From: Halichoerus grypus
Taxonomy: Eukaryota > Chordata > Mammalia > Carnivora > Phocidae
Reading direction: 5' to 3'
Length of the DNA stretch: 64,000 nt
Assembly: GCF_964656455.1 (NCBI RefSeq)
Contig: NC_135726.1
Location: forward strand, 36,795,930 to 36,859,929
Below, piece by piece: positions 47,527-60,340 of this stretch (positions are counted from its first letter, which is position 1; every line of letters starts with the position of its first letter). Below the pieces are notes generated by a model. That model was not told the origin of the DNA and ran no database searches. It was given only the letters and a program-made list of their open reading frames with translations. Position numbers and translations under genes: made by a program.

Positions 47527-47670
47527 TTTGCAGAATCTGAAGGACCGTTCAATTCAGTCCTTTCATTTTATACTTGGAGAAACTAAGGCTGAGAATCTCA
47601 GTATGTTTCTGTTTAAGGTTTTGTAACTGTTTAGTCAAAGAGCCAGAACTAAAAATGAGAATCTCAGACT
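47527..47670 (-). repeat. Ancient MIR-like fragment (antisense)
   Basis: TCTGAAGGACCGTTCAATTC, CATTTTATACTTGGAGAAAC and AGTCAAAGAGCCAGAAC follow the same order as the fragments at 16395-16560 and 57925-58090. Strongly diverged. Confidence 0.5.
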
Positions 47671-48664
47671 CTGGCTTATCATAAATTAATTATGGAGTCT
47701 AAACTGGGAGAAGAATGTTCACTAGAAAGAAAAGAGTTAACCTCTCACTATAGCAGAACATATATATCTCTCGACCTATTTGTAGATGAACCAGTCATTT
47801 CTGTCGAAATTCCTGATAACCTTAAGACCATTCTAAGTCATTAATGTTGTTGGCTCCAGTAAGTGAAACACTGCTCAAGTAAGAATAGCTGTCTTTCCTT
47901 TCTCTTGCATTTCTAAATTATCAATGCCACATGATTGATATCTCAGAAATACCTTCCAGATGGCTTTACTGTTTGTTTACTGAACTGTGTTGCAAAACTG
48001 CTTGTTCCTCATTCAGGCTGGTCAGATAGGGTTGGTTTTTGTTTTTGAGGTAAAGAAGACTGTTTGCATATAAATTCATTGTGTTTTGTGTGTGTGTTAA
48101 AAAAAAACTTCATTTTTCCAAGTAGTTTGATGAATTAAAACCTTTTTATTTTAGTTTTTTATCTGTGTAGAATTTTACTTTTAATAAAGCTTGGGGGAAA
48201 GTAAAACATCCCTTTCTAAAGTTTCTCAAAAAATATCAGGGTATCCCTGCAAACAGTCCCTTTTTCTTCCCTCCATTACTCAACTCAATCCCCCCAAAAT
48301 ATTTGCAGAAGTGGAGTTCTAAGGCTGGTAAGAGCCATCAAACTTAGGATTTCCCATGAGATCCTCTTAGAAGGGATTAAGAAGACTTCAGGAGCCCCTT
48401 CTCCTCCACACCCTCCCCTAGTGCTCCATCTTTTCTGTCTTTTGTCACTCATTTCCCTCCCTGAGGTTGATTTGCTGGTTTTGTCATCTTAAAATTATAA
48501 TGCCTAAAGGATGATAAATTCTGTGTTCAGTGAGTAGTTTTGAGGTTTTTGTAACTCTTTAATTGCAGGCATTTAATCCTGTGTTTAGAAAGCTATGTGT
48601 TACGATGCTCAAACCCTCTGGCGCTTTCCCCGTCTCCTCCCAAAAGACCACCAACAAAACCCCA
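47671..48664. other. Intronic sequence, no gene seen
   Basis: Unique sequence. Nothing recognised. Confidence 0.5.
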
Positions 48665-48800
48665 GGCAGTAACAATGTATTGAGCACCTTCTCTGTTTCA
48701 GACCTAACTCTATGTCCTACAGCAGTGCTCTGACGGGAAGTCATACTATGTGATTTTACATTTGAGGAAACGGAAGCCCTCTGAGGTCGAGTGATTTAAT
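48665..48800 (-). repeat. MIR fragment (antisense)
   Basis: AACAATGTATTGAGCACCTT, a TATGTGATTTTACATTTGAG block and GGAAACGGAAGCCCTCTGAG follow antisense MIR order. Confidence 0.6.
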
Positions 48801-48809
48801 CATTAGTCT

Positions 48810-49265
48810 CTACAAGTTCTCTTGTGCATTCAGTTTTGCAGTCACTTCCTACCCTTACCCCATCCCTGGTCCCAGGGAAATGCCGATCTGCTTCCTGTCA
48901 CTATAAATGAGATTCTTTCCCTAGAATTTCATATAAGTAGAATCACACAGTATACAGTGTTGGGTCTGGCTTCTCCTCCACATTTTTTTGAGATTCATCT
49001 GTTCTGTTGAGTATATCACCAGTTCGTTTTTTTTCACTGCTGAGTAATGTTCCCTTATATGCCACAGTTTACGCATTCATATGTCTGTGGAATCCTTTCC
49101 AGGTCCAGTCAACTTTTCATTTGACAGTTTATGTCATATGTATTGTCCCAGATTTGTAAATAATTAGGTTATAACGTGATTATATCTTTGTATCTTTGGA
49201 GGGAGGGCTGTAATGTTGGACCTTTTAGATAATGGTGTTAATGTCCTGGCAGATGCTGTCCAATT
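48810..49265 (-). mobile_element. Ancient L1M-type LINE-1 3' region (antisense)
   Basis: CTGCTTCCTGTCACTATAAA, AATTTCATATAAGTAGAATC, GTCTGGCTTCTCCTCC, GAGATTCATCTGTTCTGTTG and CACTGCTGAGTAATGTTCCC follow in the order of the complement of an old mammalian L1 ORF2 end. It is much more diverged than the carnivore L1 copies. Confidence 0.78.
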
Positions 49266-49439
49266 TCCTCTTGCTATTCGTGGCTCGATCTTTCAACTTA
49301 GGGTTTAAGCTGATGAGTTTGACATGGGTAGGGATTATTACATTTTCTTTATAGTCCTCCCACTACTGAGGACAGGAACTACCATACACTCACCTTTGTA
49401 GTTTGTAACTTCACAGTAATAACAGAAGCAGTAGTAATA

Positions 49440-49600
49440 GGTGATAGTGAGCACTTAGTATAATAATTATATGAAGTTGGTGCTATTTTTTGCATTTTAC
49501 CTGTAAACAGACACAGGATTTATACAACTTGCTTGTCTGATTCTGTAGCCCTCCCCTTTTAACTCTGCTGCCTCAGTGCTTAATAATTGTGGGACAAACA
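49440..49600 (-). repeat. Probable degenerate MIR (antisense)
   Basis: GTGATAGTGAGCACTTAGTA, a TTTGCATTTTACCTGTAAAC block and TACAACTTGCTTGTCTGATT roughly follow antisense MIR order. Confidence 0.45.
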
Positions 49601-49948
49601 AATGAATGTGTAGAAGAATAAGGATTGCTTCATAGTTCTCTGGATATGGTGTTAGTTACACAAAAGTATATAACTTCGTCTGAAATGACTCATTGGTAGT
49701 CTTAGTTTTCATCATCCTTCCCTGTTCCCACAATAAATGATGTGACTTTATTAATCATATACACACAGAGCAATATCTAGAACTCCATTATGGTTGCCAG
49801 AAATGAGGTTACTCTCTGAGGCAGAGACAGTCTAGATGAATTCCTACTTGGATGGTGACAAGCAAGTAATCGGTCTTCATTATGTTAAAGCACTGAGATT
49901 TTTTGGCTTGTTTACTGCAACAGCTAGTGTTAATGACCTTGATTTTAT

Positions 49949-50156
49949 TTATTTATTTTTTTAAAGATTTTATTTATTTATTTGACAGAGAGAGAGAGAA
50001 AGAAATCACAAGCAGGCAGACAGGCAGGCAGAGGGAGAGGGAGAAGCAGGCTCCCTGCTGAGCACAGAGCCCGATGCGAGGCTCGATCCCAGGACTCTGG
50101 GATCATGACCTGAGCCGAAGGCAGACGCCCAACTGACTGAGCCACCCAGGCGCCCC
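49949..50156 (-). mobile_element. Can-SINE (antisense) with perfect TSD
   Basis: Complete antisense SINE including (GGCA)n in its CT/AG-rich part. The 16-bp perfect duplication ATGACCTTGATTTTAT lies at 49933-49948 and 50157-50172. Confidence 0.96.
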
Positions 50157-50172
50157 ATGACCTTGATTTTAT

Positions 50173-50509
50173 AGTGTCATTAAGTTTCATACTTTATGTC
50201 TGTATTTAGTTGTGGTTTTGAAAGGAGTTATTATTTTTAAACTAATTTGTTAATCTATCAAAAGATATTAAAAATCTGTCTTAAAGTTGATGTGTGGTTT
50301 AATCTATTATCTTAAAGAACAATATAAGTTTTTAGATGGCTTTAATATCTGTTGCTTTCAACAGAATTCAGTTTGTAAGTTGACATGTTACAAAGTTTAA
50401 ACAAATATTACTAAATTAGATTAATTTAGAAGTAAATAATGAGATGAGATTCAGTAGTAGGTCCTGAAAACTCCACTTGGAATATCATTGTTAAACACAA
50501 ATCTGGTCA
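50173..50509. other. Intronic sequence, no gene seen
   Basis: AT-rich unique sequence. Nothing recognised. Confidence 0.5.
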
Positions 50510-51010
50510 TGTCATTCTTGTGGAGCATAGGGCCTTTTGCCTTATAGGTAAATTTCAAACTCAATTTGGGGTGGTCTGGCCTGTGCCAGTCTCCCTCCAC
50601 TCTGCTTCCTTGTCTCCAGGCTCCAGTTACATTAAACTTCCTCAGTTCCCAAAATACTCAATGTTCTCTTTTCTCTAAATCTTATAGATACTGTCTCTCC
50701 CTGCTTTCTTCTTCCCCTTCTTCCTTTACATACCACCTTAAATATGGCATTTTTCTGGCTAGCCTTCCATGACAAAGCCAAGGTTAGGCACCCTTCCTTT
50801 GTGCTCCTATAAACACTGTGTCCCTTATATTGATACACTTTCTGTAATATTGTAGCACTTTTCACTTATATGTATACCCCACTGGATGGTGAACTTCTGG
50901 AAAACAGGGAAAATAGCTATTCCCAGCACTTGGCAACCTGCCTGGTACATAGTCAACTCAGAGTAAATATTTGTGAAATATTGAATGTGTGAATAAGTGA
51001 ATGAATGATG
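50510..51010 (+). mobile_element. L2 LINE 3' end (sense)
   Basis: L2 blocks in order: GGTCTGGCCTGTGCCAGTCT, TAAACTTCCTCAGTTCCCAA, GCTAGCCTTCCATGACAAAG, TTTGTGCTCCTATAAACACT, GGATGGTGAACTTCTGG, TGCCTGGTACATAGTCAACT and a final AATGAATGATGAATGAGTG. Confidence 0.85.
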
Positions 51011-51187
51011 AATGAGTGTGAATAATGCCCCAATCTACAAACTTTATGGTCTTACTTTTTTTACTCAGGTACAGATCCTAGTCAATTAACAAGCTAACTA
51101 TATCAGCGTCCCAGTCCTGCCTTTTAGACTTGATAGTTTTACATTACAGTCACTTACATTGCATTTGAGGTATTTAAAATAGCTCTA

Positions 51188-51295
51188 GGGGCACCTGGCT
51201 GGTTCAATCTATAGAGCATGCAACTCTTGATCTCAGGGTCATGATTTCAAACCCCATGTTGGGTATTGAGCCTACCTAAAAAAAAAAAAAAACAT
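51188..51295 (+). mobile_element. Old, short Can-SINE (sense)
   Basis: A head of about 100 bp (GGGGCACCTGGCTGGTTCAA, then CTTGATCTCAGGGTCATGAT, TTGGGTATTGAGCC) joins directly to an A run. It lacks the CT-rich body of the other copies. This resembles an older Can-SINE type or a truncated copy. Confidence 0.82.
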
Positions 51296-51465
51296 TAAAA
51301 AAAGATGAGCGACTCATATTTTAGACTTACTTATGCATATTTATGTCTATATAAATTCATGCCAAATTATCAGTATAAAAAATTAATACAAATTGATATT
51401 AAGGACAATCATTGGAAGTTGTTAATAAGTGTCAGGGTAGCTAATTTAAACATATACAAATTTCT

Positions 51466-51670
51466 GGGCACCTGGGTGGCTCAGTCAGCTATGCATCTGC
51501 CTTTGGCTCAGGTGTTGATCCCGGAGTCATGGAATCGAGCCCCAGGTCAGGCTCCCTCCTCAGCGGGGAGTCTGCTTCTCCCTCCCCCTCTGCCCCTCTC
51601 CATTGCTCGTGCTCTCTCTCTCTCTTTCTCTCAAAATAAATAAAATCTTTTTTAAAAAGTTTCTCAAAAA
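51466..51670 (+). mobile_element. Can-SINE (sense)
   Basis: Full-length SINE ending TAAATAAAATC and a T/A-rich tail. The flanking duplication is ATATACAAATTTCT (51452-51465) and ATATACACAAATTTCT (51671-51686). Confidence 0.93.
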
Positions 51671-51686
51671 ATATACACAAATTTCT

Positions 51687-52189
51687 TTAGAAACTGAATG
51701 TGAAAAAACCCCAAACTCTAGAATTGCTGTTAAAAAAAAGAATCCAAAAAAGTTGGTACCCAATTAGAAATATATGAAGTATGATGTTATCAGTTACTAC
51801 ACAGATAAAAATTTCTCTCTTTCAACATATATCTTTTGAGTGACTAATATGTTATGCATTGCTGTAGGCACTTGGGATACATAATTGAACAATGTTAACT
51901 TCCTGGATGCTTTAATAAATAGGAAAAAATGGAGCCTAGGACACATACACACACACACGTTTATGCATATATGTAAAATACTAATTAGTATGTTTTAGAT
52001 AAGCCTATTTCTGAAACCAATACCAAAAGATTTTAGGATTATTTAAAGTGAGATATTAAAGTTACTGTGAAAAAAACTAAATGATGGTAGGATTTGGGAG
52101 GAAAGGGGGAATTGTGCTTTGAATTTCCTTAAATGTAATAAACAAATACAATTGATCTTCAAGAATAATATACCTGGCCCGTATGGTAG
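51687..52189. other. Intronic sequence with short CA run
   Basis: Unique sequence with (CA)n at about 51944-51958. No gene seen. Confidence 0.5.
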
Positions 52190-52525
52190 ACTGTGTTATT
52201 GTTCAGAAACCTTTGCTGCTCCTCCCTATCCTATTGGCCTCATGCCAGGCCTCAGCTTTGCCTTGACTAATAAAATAAGAGTGGAAATGATTTATGTTTA
52301 CTTATGAGCAGAAGTTTTGAGTCAGAACATAGTGTCCTATATTCTCTTTTCTTCTCTGCTCTGACAACCAGCAGATCTGATAGATGCTTCTTCCTCACCC
52401 TAACGTCTGAAATAAAAATGACCTATAAGACGAGCCATTGCCAACCCTTGTTTGACATGTAACATGAGCAAGAAAAAAAAATGTTGAAAGCCATTGAAAT
52501 TTTATTACGGCAACATAACCTCACC
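52190..52525 (+). repeat. Unclassified ancient repeat, related to 23945-24480
   Basis: Contains TGAGCAGAAGTTTTGAGTCA, a CTCTTTTCTTCTCTGCTCTG block, ACATGAGCAAGAAAAA and AAAGCCATTGAAATTTTATT. The order and spacing resemble 23945-24480. It may be an LTR-type repeat, with the family unknown to me. Confidence 0.45.
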
Positions 52526-52716
52526 CAGTGGTTGTCCAACTTGAGCATGCATTAGAATCACGTGAAGATTCTGTTAAAAGGCGATTGTACAGGTTTTACA
52601 CTGTTGGGCCCCTTAGAGTTTCTGAATTCAGTAGGTCTGGGGTGGGGACCAAGAATTTGCATTTCTAACAAGTTACCATCAGATGCTGAGGTGCTTCAGA
52701 GCCCGCACTTTGAGAA
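52526..52716 (+). repeat. MER5A (hAT-Charlie) fossil
   Basis: Almost complete: GTGGTTGTCCAACTTGAGCA, TTCAGTAGGTCTGGGGTGGG, AAGAATTTGCATTTCTAACA and CGCACTTTGAGAAC, in MER5A order and of the right length (about 190 bp). It lacks coding sequence. Confidence 0.92.
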
Positions 52717-55700
52717 CTCACCTTTCCTGATACAGCCCGTGAATTCATATTCCTGGATACTCTAATTACTTAATAAATATTACAGCAACAAAATGCGGAC
52801 TATTTCCCAACTTCATTAATAAAGAAGTAAACTCTGTAAAATGCTCCTTTGATTTGTGGAATATGGACACACAAAATGTCGTAAGAAACCCTAAATTTGG
52901 TAGAGTGGATTAGATAACCATGGAAATGACTATCATATTAGTCAGATTCAAATAAAAGGTGCTAAAAATATACAAAGAGCAAAGGGAATTTGAGAAAGAA
53001 ACAGTCACATCTGATTGTGGGAGAAAATGCCATCCTGATGGACTTAGTAGGAATTCTCTCAAAAAAGGAGGGTAGTTAAAGAGGTCATTGCATATGGAAG
53101 GACCACGGATGACCAAAATGAGAGAGGTGAGAAAGTGTGAAATGCATCTGAACGTAACACTAATAGAGTTCGCTACTGAGAGACAGATAAAGGAGAGTCT
53201 CTTTCAGAAGTCCAGTTTCTAACTTGGTCTGTAATGAAACACAGTGAAGCTTCAGTTCAGTACTGTTTTTTGTATTCATGTTTACATTGAGGTGCTTTGG
53301 GAGTTTTTGTTGCTAAGGTGGCAAATTAATACCAAGGGTAGGCCTTATGATTGTCCAGGAAGTCCTGGAGAGACTGCTGTGAATAATAGCTATTGTCGAA
53401 GAGGAAGTGGGTGAGAGAGGCCAGCATGGAGTCTTGACCAAAGGACACTCCCCAGTACGTCAGGTTTAGCTAGGAGACATGTGGAAGTGAGGAAATGGAA
53501 ATTGGTTCCATGCGCTTCAGTCCTGTGTAAAGTCTTTGCATAGAACTAGTTGGAAGAGCATTGCTCTCTGTGTTCACATGTTTTGTGGTTTCTTTTCTAT
53601 GGCCCAAGGTCCCACTGCTTCTCTGTGGTATTTCTCCTCCACAGGGAGACCTCAGCAGGCAGAAAGGGAGTTGACTGGGATGTAGAATGATTTTAGTGTT
53701 GTGTGAGGGTGTCTAGGAACAAACTGTTTTCAGGGAGATCACTTAACCTCTTTGGGCCTTGGTTTCTTAATTTGTAAAATATAATTCTCTCAGGTTCCAG
53801 TATTCCATTTTTCTAATACTTTCGGCCAACAAAATTCCGGTATGTGTTAACTTGCCCAATTTCTATTATACATACCACAAATTAAGTTCATAATCTTTGA
53901 GATGCATGAAGTACGCTGCAGTATTTGAAATAAATGTATTTCTTTTAGAGTTAGGATACTCTGTAGTGCTCAATCAGAAAATAGTTTTCTAAAAGCTTCC
54001 AAAATTTTGTTTTTACTCCATTACCTATAGATGGCGTATTTTATTTTTAGATTTGAACTTTGATACTGAATAAGCATAAACTTATGAAAAAGCATGGCCT
54101 AATGTTATAGTTTCAAATAGCTGCTTATTTTGTTCAGTGTGAAAACCAATTGCCATTATTATTTTAATGACATAGATACCAACATGCATTTGAAAACAAA
54201 TTAATGTTGATTCAAAGATTCTGTATAATTGAAAACATTTGTTTTAATCTTTTACAACCATTATGGGAGGGAGAAAAAATGAAAATACTTGCCAGTCTTG
54301 AAGTCTTTAAAAAATGGATTGGTTCAGAATTGTGGTTATAATTCTGTTTAATGTAAATAATTTGTGGCTATTGCAATGCCATGATCTTAAGGAACTTGCA
54401 AAGTTTTTCCTTGGATTTACATAAAACACCATTTTGATCTTAAATTTGGCTTTTGCCTCTAGTTAATTTGTCAGGTCTAAACACATGCCATTTCCTCAGC
54501 AACTGCAAACAGGCCTTTCATGTTAGGTCCAATACAACTCAAATCTACTCCTTTTACAAGTATTTTAAAGCTTGACTAGTATTGCTATTACTGTTTCATT
54601 TTGGGAGGGAAATTCATCCTAATTAGCATTTCTTTTAGAAACATTCCATAGGTGATTCTTGGTTCATATTTAGGACACACCAGAAAAAGTGCACAATAAT
54701 CATCTGGGGACTTACAAACACACTTGATTACCCGTAACTGCTGCCTGCTTCAGTAACGTCCCTTAGGTTCTTGAGAACAAAGCTAAACACCAATGTTCCA
54801 TTCCATATGAAATAAAGTACTGTAAAATATTTGCCAGAATCAAAAATAACATTTTTGATGCTCTTAGAGAATTCACTTATATTTAAAGAAATCCAATTGA
54901 AAATTAGTTTGAAGATATATAATGTGTTCATGAAGCAAAGAAAATAATCGTCCTCAAATTTCTTGATTTGTTGCTATTCCGACTTCAGATTTTTGTATGA
55001 GGTTCTTAAGATAGGAACATAACATTAGTTATTTTGCTTTCTCATATACAGTGCCATATGCAGACTGAAACTGAGCTCTCTCAGTCTATTAGTCAAATAA
55101 TATTAGATCTAAGAGAAAAAGTCTCTTGTGTGTATGTAAGCAATGAATGTATTTTAATTGAGCACCCCAAGTTCTGAGTAGTAAATTGAAATTGTTGATT
55201 TAAGCTATTGGAGCATGCTATGTGATTAAGACAGTGAAGTGTTTTGTTTGTTTGTTTGTTTTTTTAAACAAAACGAAAACAAAAGGCTGGAATTAATTCC
55301 ATGTCGATCTTTTTTTGTTATTCTTATGATAAACAGGTGTCAACCAAAATTCTATAGTTGTTGATCAAGTTTCAGTTACTAATTTATAACTGAGTACTTA
55401 GATGAGTTTCTACACTTGAAAATGGATTAGGAAAATTAATTAGAAAAAGTGGTTTATTCTTTTATGTGAGTTTTCAAAACAAAATAAGAAAAATTTAACT
55501 TTAAGTTGAGTTCAACAAAGATGATGCAGATGGCCTCAAGAGCAGCCTAATCCCAGAACTTGCACATCCCTTGTGGAAACATTGACATTTTCATTAACAT
55601 TAGGAAACCACCAAATACATTAATCCTGTCCAACTCTGCTGAATGGGCTAGACTTGGCATATATCTAGCCAGAAAAGGGAGCCAGAGAAATAAGAATATA

Positions 55701-55849
55701 CCAGGGCTGCTCAGTCTCTAACATAAATATATTAATCAACTTATGGATATACTATAACCTTCCTTTTTTAGAAGTCAACTAGATTCAGGAATATGTCATT
55801 TTCAATGCTGTATTGGTTTAGGATATATGATTTTAAGATCTTCCAATGC
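52717..55849. other. Long unique intronic stretch, no gene seen
   Basis: Over 3 kb of mainly unique sequence. A small sense MIR piece (about 53735-53800, with TCACTTAACCTCTTTGGGCC) and a (TTTG)n run near 55239-55262 are the only elements I can point to. Confidence 0.5.
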
Positions 55850-55864
55850 TGTACTAAAACTTTT

Positions 55865-56082
55865 TTTTTTTTTTTGAGAGAGAGAGAGAGAACGCATGCG
55901 AGTGTGCATGAGCGGGGGCGGGGGTGGGGTGGCTGGGAGGGACAGAGGGCCAGAGAGAATTTTAAGCAGGCTCCATGCCCAGCGAGGAGCCTGCCCGCAG
56001 GCCTCGATCTCACAACCCTGATGACCCAAGCTGAAATCAAGAGTTGGATGCTTAACCCACTGAGCCACCCAGGGTGCCCAAG
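55865..56082 (-). mobile_element. Can-SINE (antisense), diverged
   Basis: Antisense SINE with a long (GA)n stretch and GGGGGCGGGGGTGGGG in the body, ending GCCACCCAGGGTGCCC. Imperfect duplication TGTACTAAAACTTTT (55850-55864) and TGTATTAAAACATTT (56083-56097). Confidence 0.9.
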
Positions 56083-56097
56083 TGTATTAAAACATTT

Positions 56098-57924
56098 CAG
56101 TAAAATCATGGACTTTTTCTTTCATTTAAAAAAAAAACTATATAAAATTGCATGAGTTTTCTTTATAATAAATACAACAATGAGTCACAAATTTGAAGCA
56201 TTTAAATAGGCATTCTGGTTCCTTTTTTAACTTTCACATTAAACTTTTCAGTCATATTCACTCCAAATATATTTATGTTTTTAATACCAGTAATAATTAG
56301 ACAAATCAAAACTTTGATTTTGATTCAGCTATTATCTGTAACTATTATTTATAATTAACTTTATATGTCATTCTTTTTATACCTTCTATATGCCTGAACT
56401 TTAAGCATTTTCTGTTTTAAATAATTTTGTTCACATATAATAATGTAACTTGTTTTTGATACTGAGTGACTTAGGTGATTACAATATAATCAACAGAATA
56501 GAATATTTTAAGGCTTATCAATGTACTCAACTATTTTAAATCTAATTCATCTCTATTTATTGCCAGTCTTTTAGCATCGTTAATTATGGTTTTGCATGTA
56601 CTGCTTTTCTCAAAACAAATAATTTAAGAAGATAAATGAAGAAAAAGACTGGACAAAGAAATTTGAAGCTGAATTATAAATATAAAGCACGGTAGAGTAA
56701 TTAAACTCTTGAGAAGCACTACTGATACAAGAAATTTTGTGTCATAACTTGTAGTCAAGGTTATAACTTTTAGTCAAGGTTATTTTTATTCTTATGAGAA
56801 ACAAACACAGAGCTTTGCATATACCTTTTTTTTAATGGTCAGAGATGGCATATAATTTATCTTTCCCTTCCTCAAGAAATAAGCAATACAGTGTTTTCTG
56901 TGTATTAGCTGCCCAATAAAGAAATGACTGTTGAGCGAATAAAGATAGATGATGTAATATTTAATCAATATTTGAGTTTCCTTTTAATCAATTCAGTGAT
57001 TCAAAATGGACAGAACTCTGAAATTGATACTTAATGCATGTTTCTTTCTTTCTTTCTTTTTTTAATCCTTGTAGTCACCTAATTATCCATGTTGATTGGG
57101 GATATAGTTTCTGAAAATTTTAATCTAAACTATCTACTTTAGTTAGTAATTTTACAAAACTTTTACAACAGTGAAGTTGACTACTTTGAGTTTACATTCT
57201 CTGCCATTGTGGGGGTGAAATAGAGATGAATAATTTGCACTGTTTAATCTGTTCCTAAGTACTCAAGTATTGATGTTTTAAATGAAACTACACAATATAT
57301 AAATATATACTTGTAAAAAATTTTTTAGTAATATATAAATAGAGAGTAAAAGGTTATGTTCTTTTCATGCATCTTAACCCATTCGACTTCATTAGGTAGC
57401 CTACTATCAAGGGTTTCAGATATTTCTTTTTGACCACTTTTTCATATGTATATAAACAACATTTTTACGTTTTCTCATTAATTATATTTCAGCATTGATA
57501 TTTAATATAGATAATAATGTAACATTTAATCATTATTGAGATTATATCTATAGAATTCCTTCTTTTATTTGATGGTGTTTCTTATCAGGTCTTTCTATAG
57601 CAGACTAATCCAATAGTTGGTCTTGTAATCTTAAAGTTAAAAAAGAAAAGGTTCCCTTTGAACCTTTGCAGGAATAAGTTCCACATCAGTAAGTATTACA
57701 AAACAATAAGCAAATGTAATAATATTAGTAGCAGGCCAGTAATCTCAAGGCAAATTCAGGGGGGTTTTTTGTATGGTTTTTAAAAAATTTTTTTATTCTC
57801 GATGGTGAGATCAATTTTTTGTTTATGTTACTAGTGACAGAATAATTCATTCTATTTTTCTATTGTGATTTCTAATAACACTAGCAGTAAATAAAATGAT
57901 AAAATAATTGGTAGAATTTCAGAA
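56098..57924. other. Intronic AT-rich sequence, no gene seen
   Basis: Unique, with a (CTTT)n run near 57044-57060. No gene or named repeat. Confidence 0.5.
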
Positions 57925-58090
57925 TTAGAAGACATTCAGTCAGTCAATTATGAAGGTAATTTACTTCCAGGCTCTTGTTTAACAGACAACAAAATTGAAC
58001 CCTAAAGTTAAATGATTTACTCCAGGTTGGTAGTGAAGTTATGACTGTGAATCATTCAAATCAAGAGTCTTTTCCACTGTAGCATGCACT
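57925..58090 (-). repeat. Ancient MIR-like fragment (antisense)
   Basis: AATTTCAGAATTAGAAGACA, AACAGACAACAAAATTGAAC and TGGTAGTGAAGTTATGACTG follow the order seen at 16395-16560. Confidence 0.5.
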
Positions 58091-59149
58091 GCCTTCAAGA
58101 AATATTTTAAAGATTTATTGAGTACTACATCTTTTATATTCCATTATGTTTACCAAATAAAAAAAGTGGGAAACAAAATAGTTTTCATTGTTTTCAGTTT
58201 AATAGAGACCATAATGATATAGCACATGTACATATCAGATTTTATGTTGGTGTCAAATGGTGGGGTGTTCTTAAAGATTTCATAACTGTATAGAATGATA
58301 GGAATGAACATCAGCTGTAATTAAAAGTCTAATATGACGATATTTACTTGTGGGAATTTAATGCAATGTAGCTAAGATTAACAACATTTCAAATGTCAGT
58401 AAATGTGTTTTTAAGGGAAAACATGCAAAAAATGATAAATCACCTCACAGAGCTACAAACTCTTCAAAAAAATGGTTTACTAGTGACATCTGCTGGTGTA
58501 ATTTGGTAATAAAAATAAAAGTATCTCCTGGAAATAATTTCATGGAAATTAAGCGTGAGACAAAGAATCTTTGTGGGCAAATTGTTTTGTTTTTTTTAAC
58601 TATCATTTACACTTACAATTTAAAAAAAAAATTGTGTTTGTGGGTTCCCCCTCTCATTGGCATTTGACCAAGTATATTATTCTAATAACAGTATTAAACT
58701 TTATACTTTCTTCTCCACAGTGTATAATTCCAGCCTGAACCTCTCTAATAAGTTGTGTATCACCTAAGTTGTTTGATATGGTGCTGCACTTTTTCCTCCT
58801 CCTCTTTCCTGAACCTTGCACATAACCTTGCAAATGTAGAGATTCAGTAACTACGATTGACTCTTACTAGATATTTATGCCATTTATAGGCTAACTAATA
58901 GAAAAGTCTGTGTGTACATGAGTTATAGGCATTATATTTATGCACGCTCAAAAATAAAAATGAGACTTTGTATTAGAGAACAATTTCTTTAGGAAGAGAA
59001 ATGACTTTGTTTTTTGTTTTTTTCCTATGGAACAGATTTTCTGCACTATAAAATAATAGAGAAATAAAATACACTCAGTCCCTGGGTATTTTCTCTATTG
59101 GCACTTATTTCCTAGATGATTGTACTGTGGATTTAAGTTCTACTTATAG
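58091..59149. other. Intronic sequence, no gene seen
   Basis: Unique AT-rich sequence. Nothing recognised. Confidence 0.5.
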
Positions 59150-60340
59150 ATGAATCACCCCTCTTCCTTGACCCCCAAACCTGTACAGCAGCCACTTGTT
59201 TCATTAACATTTCCATTTGTAGGTAACAGTCATCTCAAACTTACCATGTCCGAAATAAAACTGATTTTCTCCTCAAACCTGTTCTTCCCGTAGTCTTCCT
59301 CACTTCAGTAAATGGATGTTTTATCCTTTTGCTTGCTCAAATCAAAAATATTTTAATAATTTGTAAATTTTCTCTTTCTCTTGTACCATCAAGGAATTCC
59401 ACCAACTCTATTTTTGAAATACCTTTGGAGTCTTACCACTTTTCTCTACCTCTACCACTTAATGACCTAGTCAAGCCACAATCGTCTTTCCCCTCCTAAT
59501 TCACCTCTTTGCTGGTTTTTTTTTTTTTTTTAAGATTTTATTCATTTGAGAGACAGAGAGAGACAGAGCACAAACAGAGGGAGAGGCAGAGGGAGAGGGA
59601 GAAGCAGACTCCCCGCTGAGCTGGGAGCTGGGGCTCCATCCCAGGACCTGAGATCATGACCTGAGCTGAAGGCAGACGCTTAACCGCCTGAGCCACCCAG
59701 GCACCCCTCGCCTCTTTGCTGTTAACCTTGCCTTCCTGTGGTTTGTTTTCCAATGAGCAACCAAAGATTATCTTAAAATTTAAGACAGGTCTTTGTCACT
59801 CTTCTGCTGAGGTTTTGTTTTGGTTTTTTTTTTACCATGCCTAAAGGGCCCTACCAAGAACTTTGGACCACTCCTTCCCTCCTCCACTGTGACTGTGACC
59901 TCCTTTCCTACCACGGCTTCCCTCCCCTCTTTTGTTCCAGCTACAGTAATCTACTTTGCTGTTCTCCTTCAGTGCCACGAAAACTCCTAGTCAGGAGCTT
60001 TGTGCTTGCTCTTCCTTCAATCAGATACTCTTCCCTCCATCCTGTAAGGCTTCTGATCACATCATCAAATTTCACCTTCTTGGAGAGGCCCTTCCGGATT
60101 ACACTACCTAAGATAAGAAGGCCCCACCACATCTGTTTCTCCTCTTCCCCTGCGTCGTGTTTTGCCATAGCACTTATCACCACCAGATATATTTACTTGT
60201 TTTCCTCGTACCTTTCCCTGGCCCAGAATGTCACCTGTATGGAAACAGAGATTCTGTATTGTCCGCTGTTACCTCCTTAGATCTGAAACTAGTGCTTACA
60301 CATAGTAGGCATTCAGTCAGTATTTGTTGAGGAAATCAGT
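59150..60340 (+). mobile_element. L2 LINE (sense), split by a Can-SINE
   Basis: L2 order: CATCTCAAACTTACCATGTC, CTCCTCAAACCTGTTCTTCC, (SINE), CTTTGTCACTCTTCTGCTGA, TACTCTTCCCTCCATCCTG, ATAGCACTTATCACCACCAG, ACACATAGTAGGCATTCAGT. The 147-codon open reading at 59837-60280 is L2 3' sequence that happens to be open, and it is not a gene. Confidence 0.85.
59518..59708 (-). mobile_element. Can-SINE (antisense) nested in L2
   Basis: Antisense SINE ending GCCACCCAGGCACCCC. Duplication CACCTCTTTGCTGGTT (59502-59517) and CGCCTCTTTGCTGTT (59709-59723), imperfect. Confidence 0.94.

Noticed and set aside
59837..60280. 147-codon open reading frame on the + strand
   Set aside because: It lies wholly within L2 3' sequence and matches that repeat block by block.
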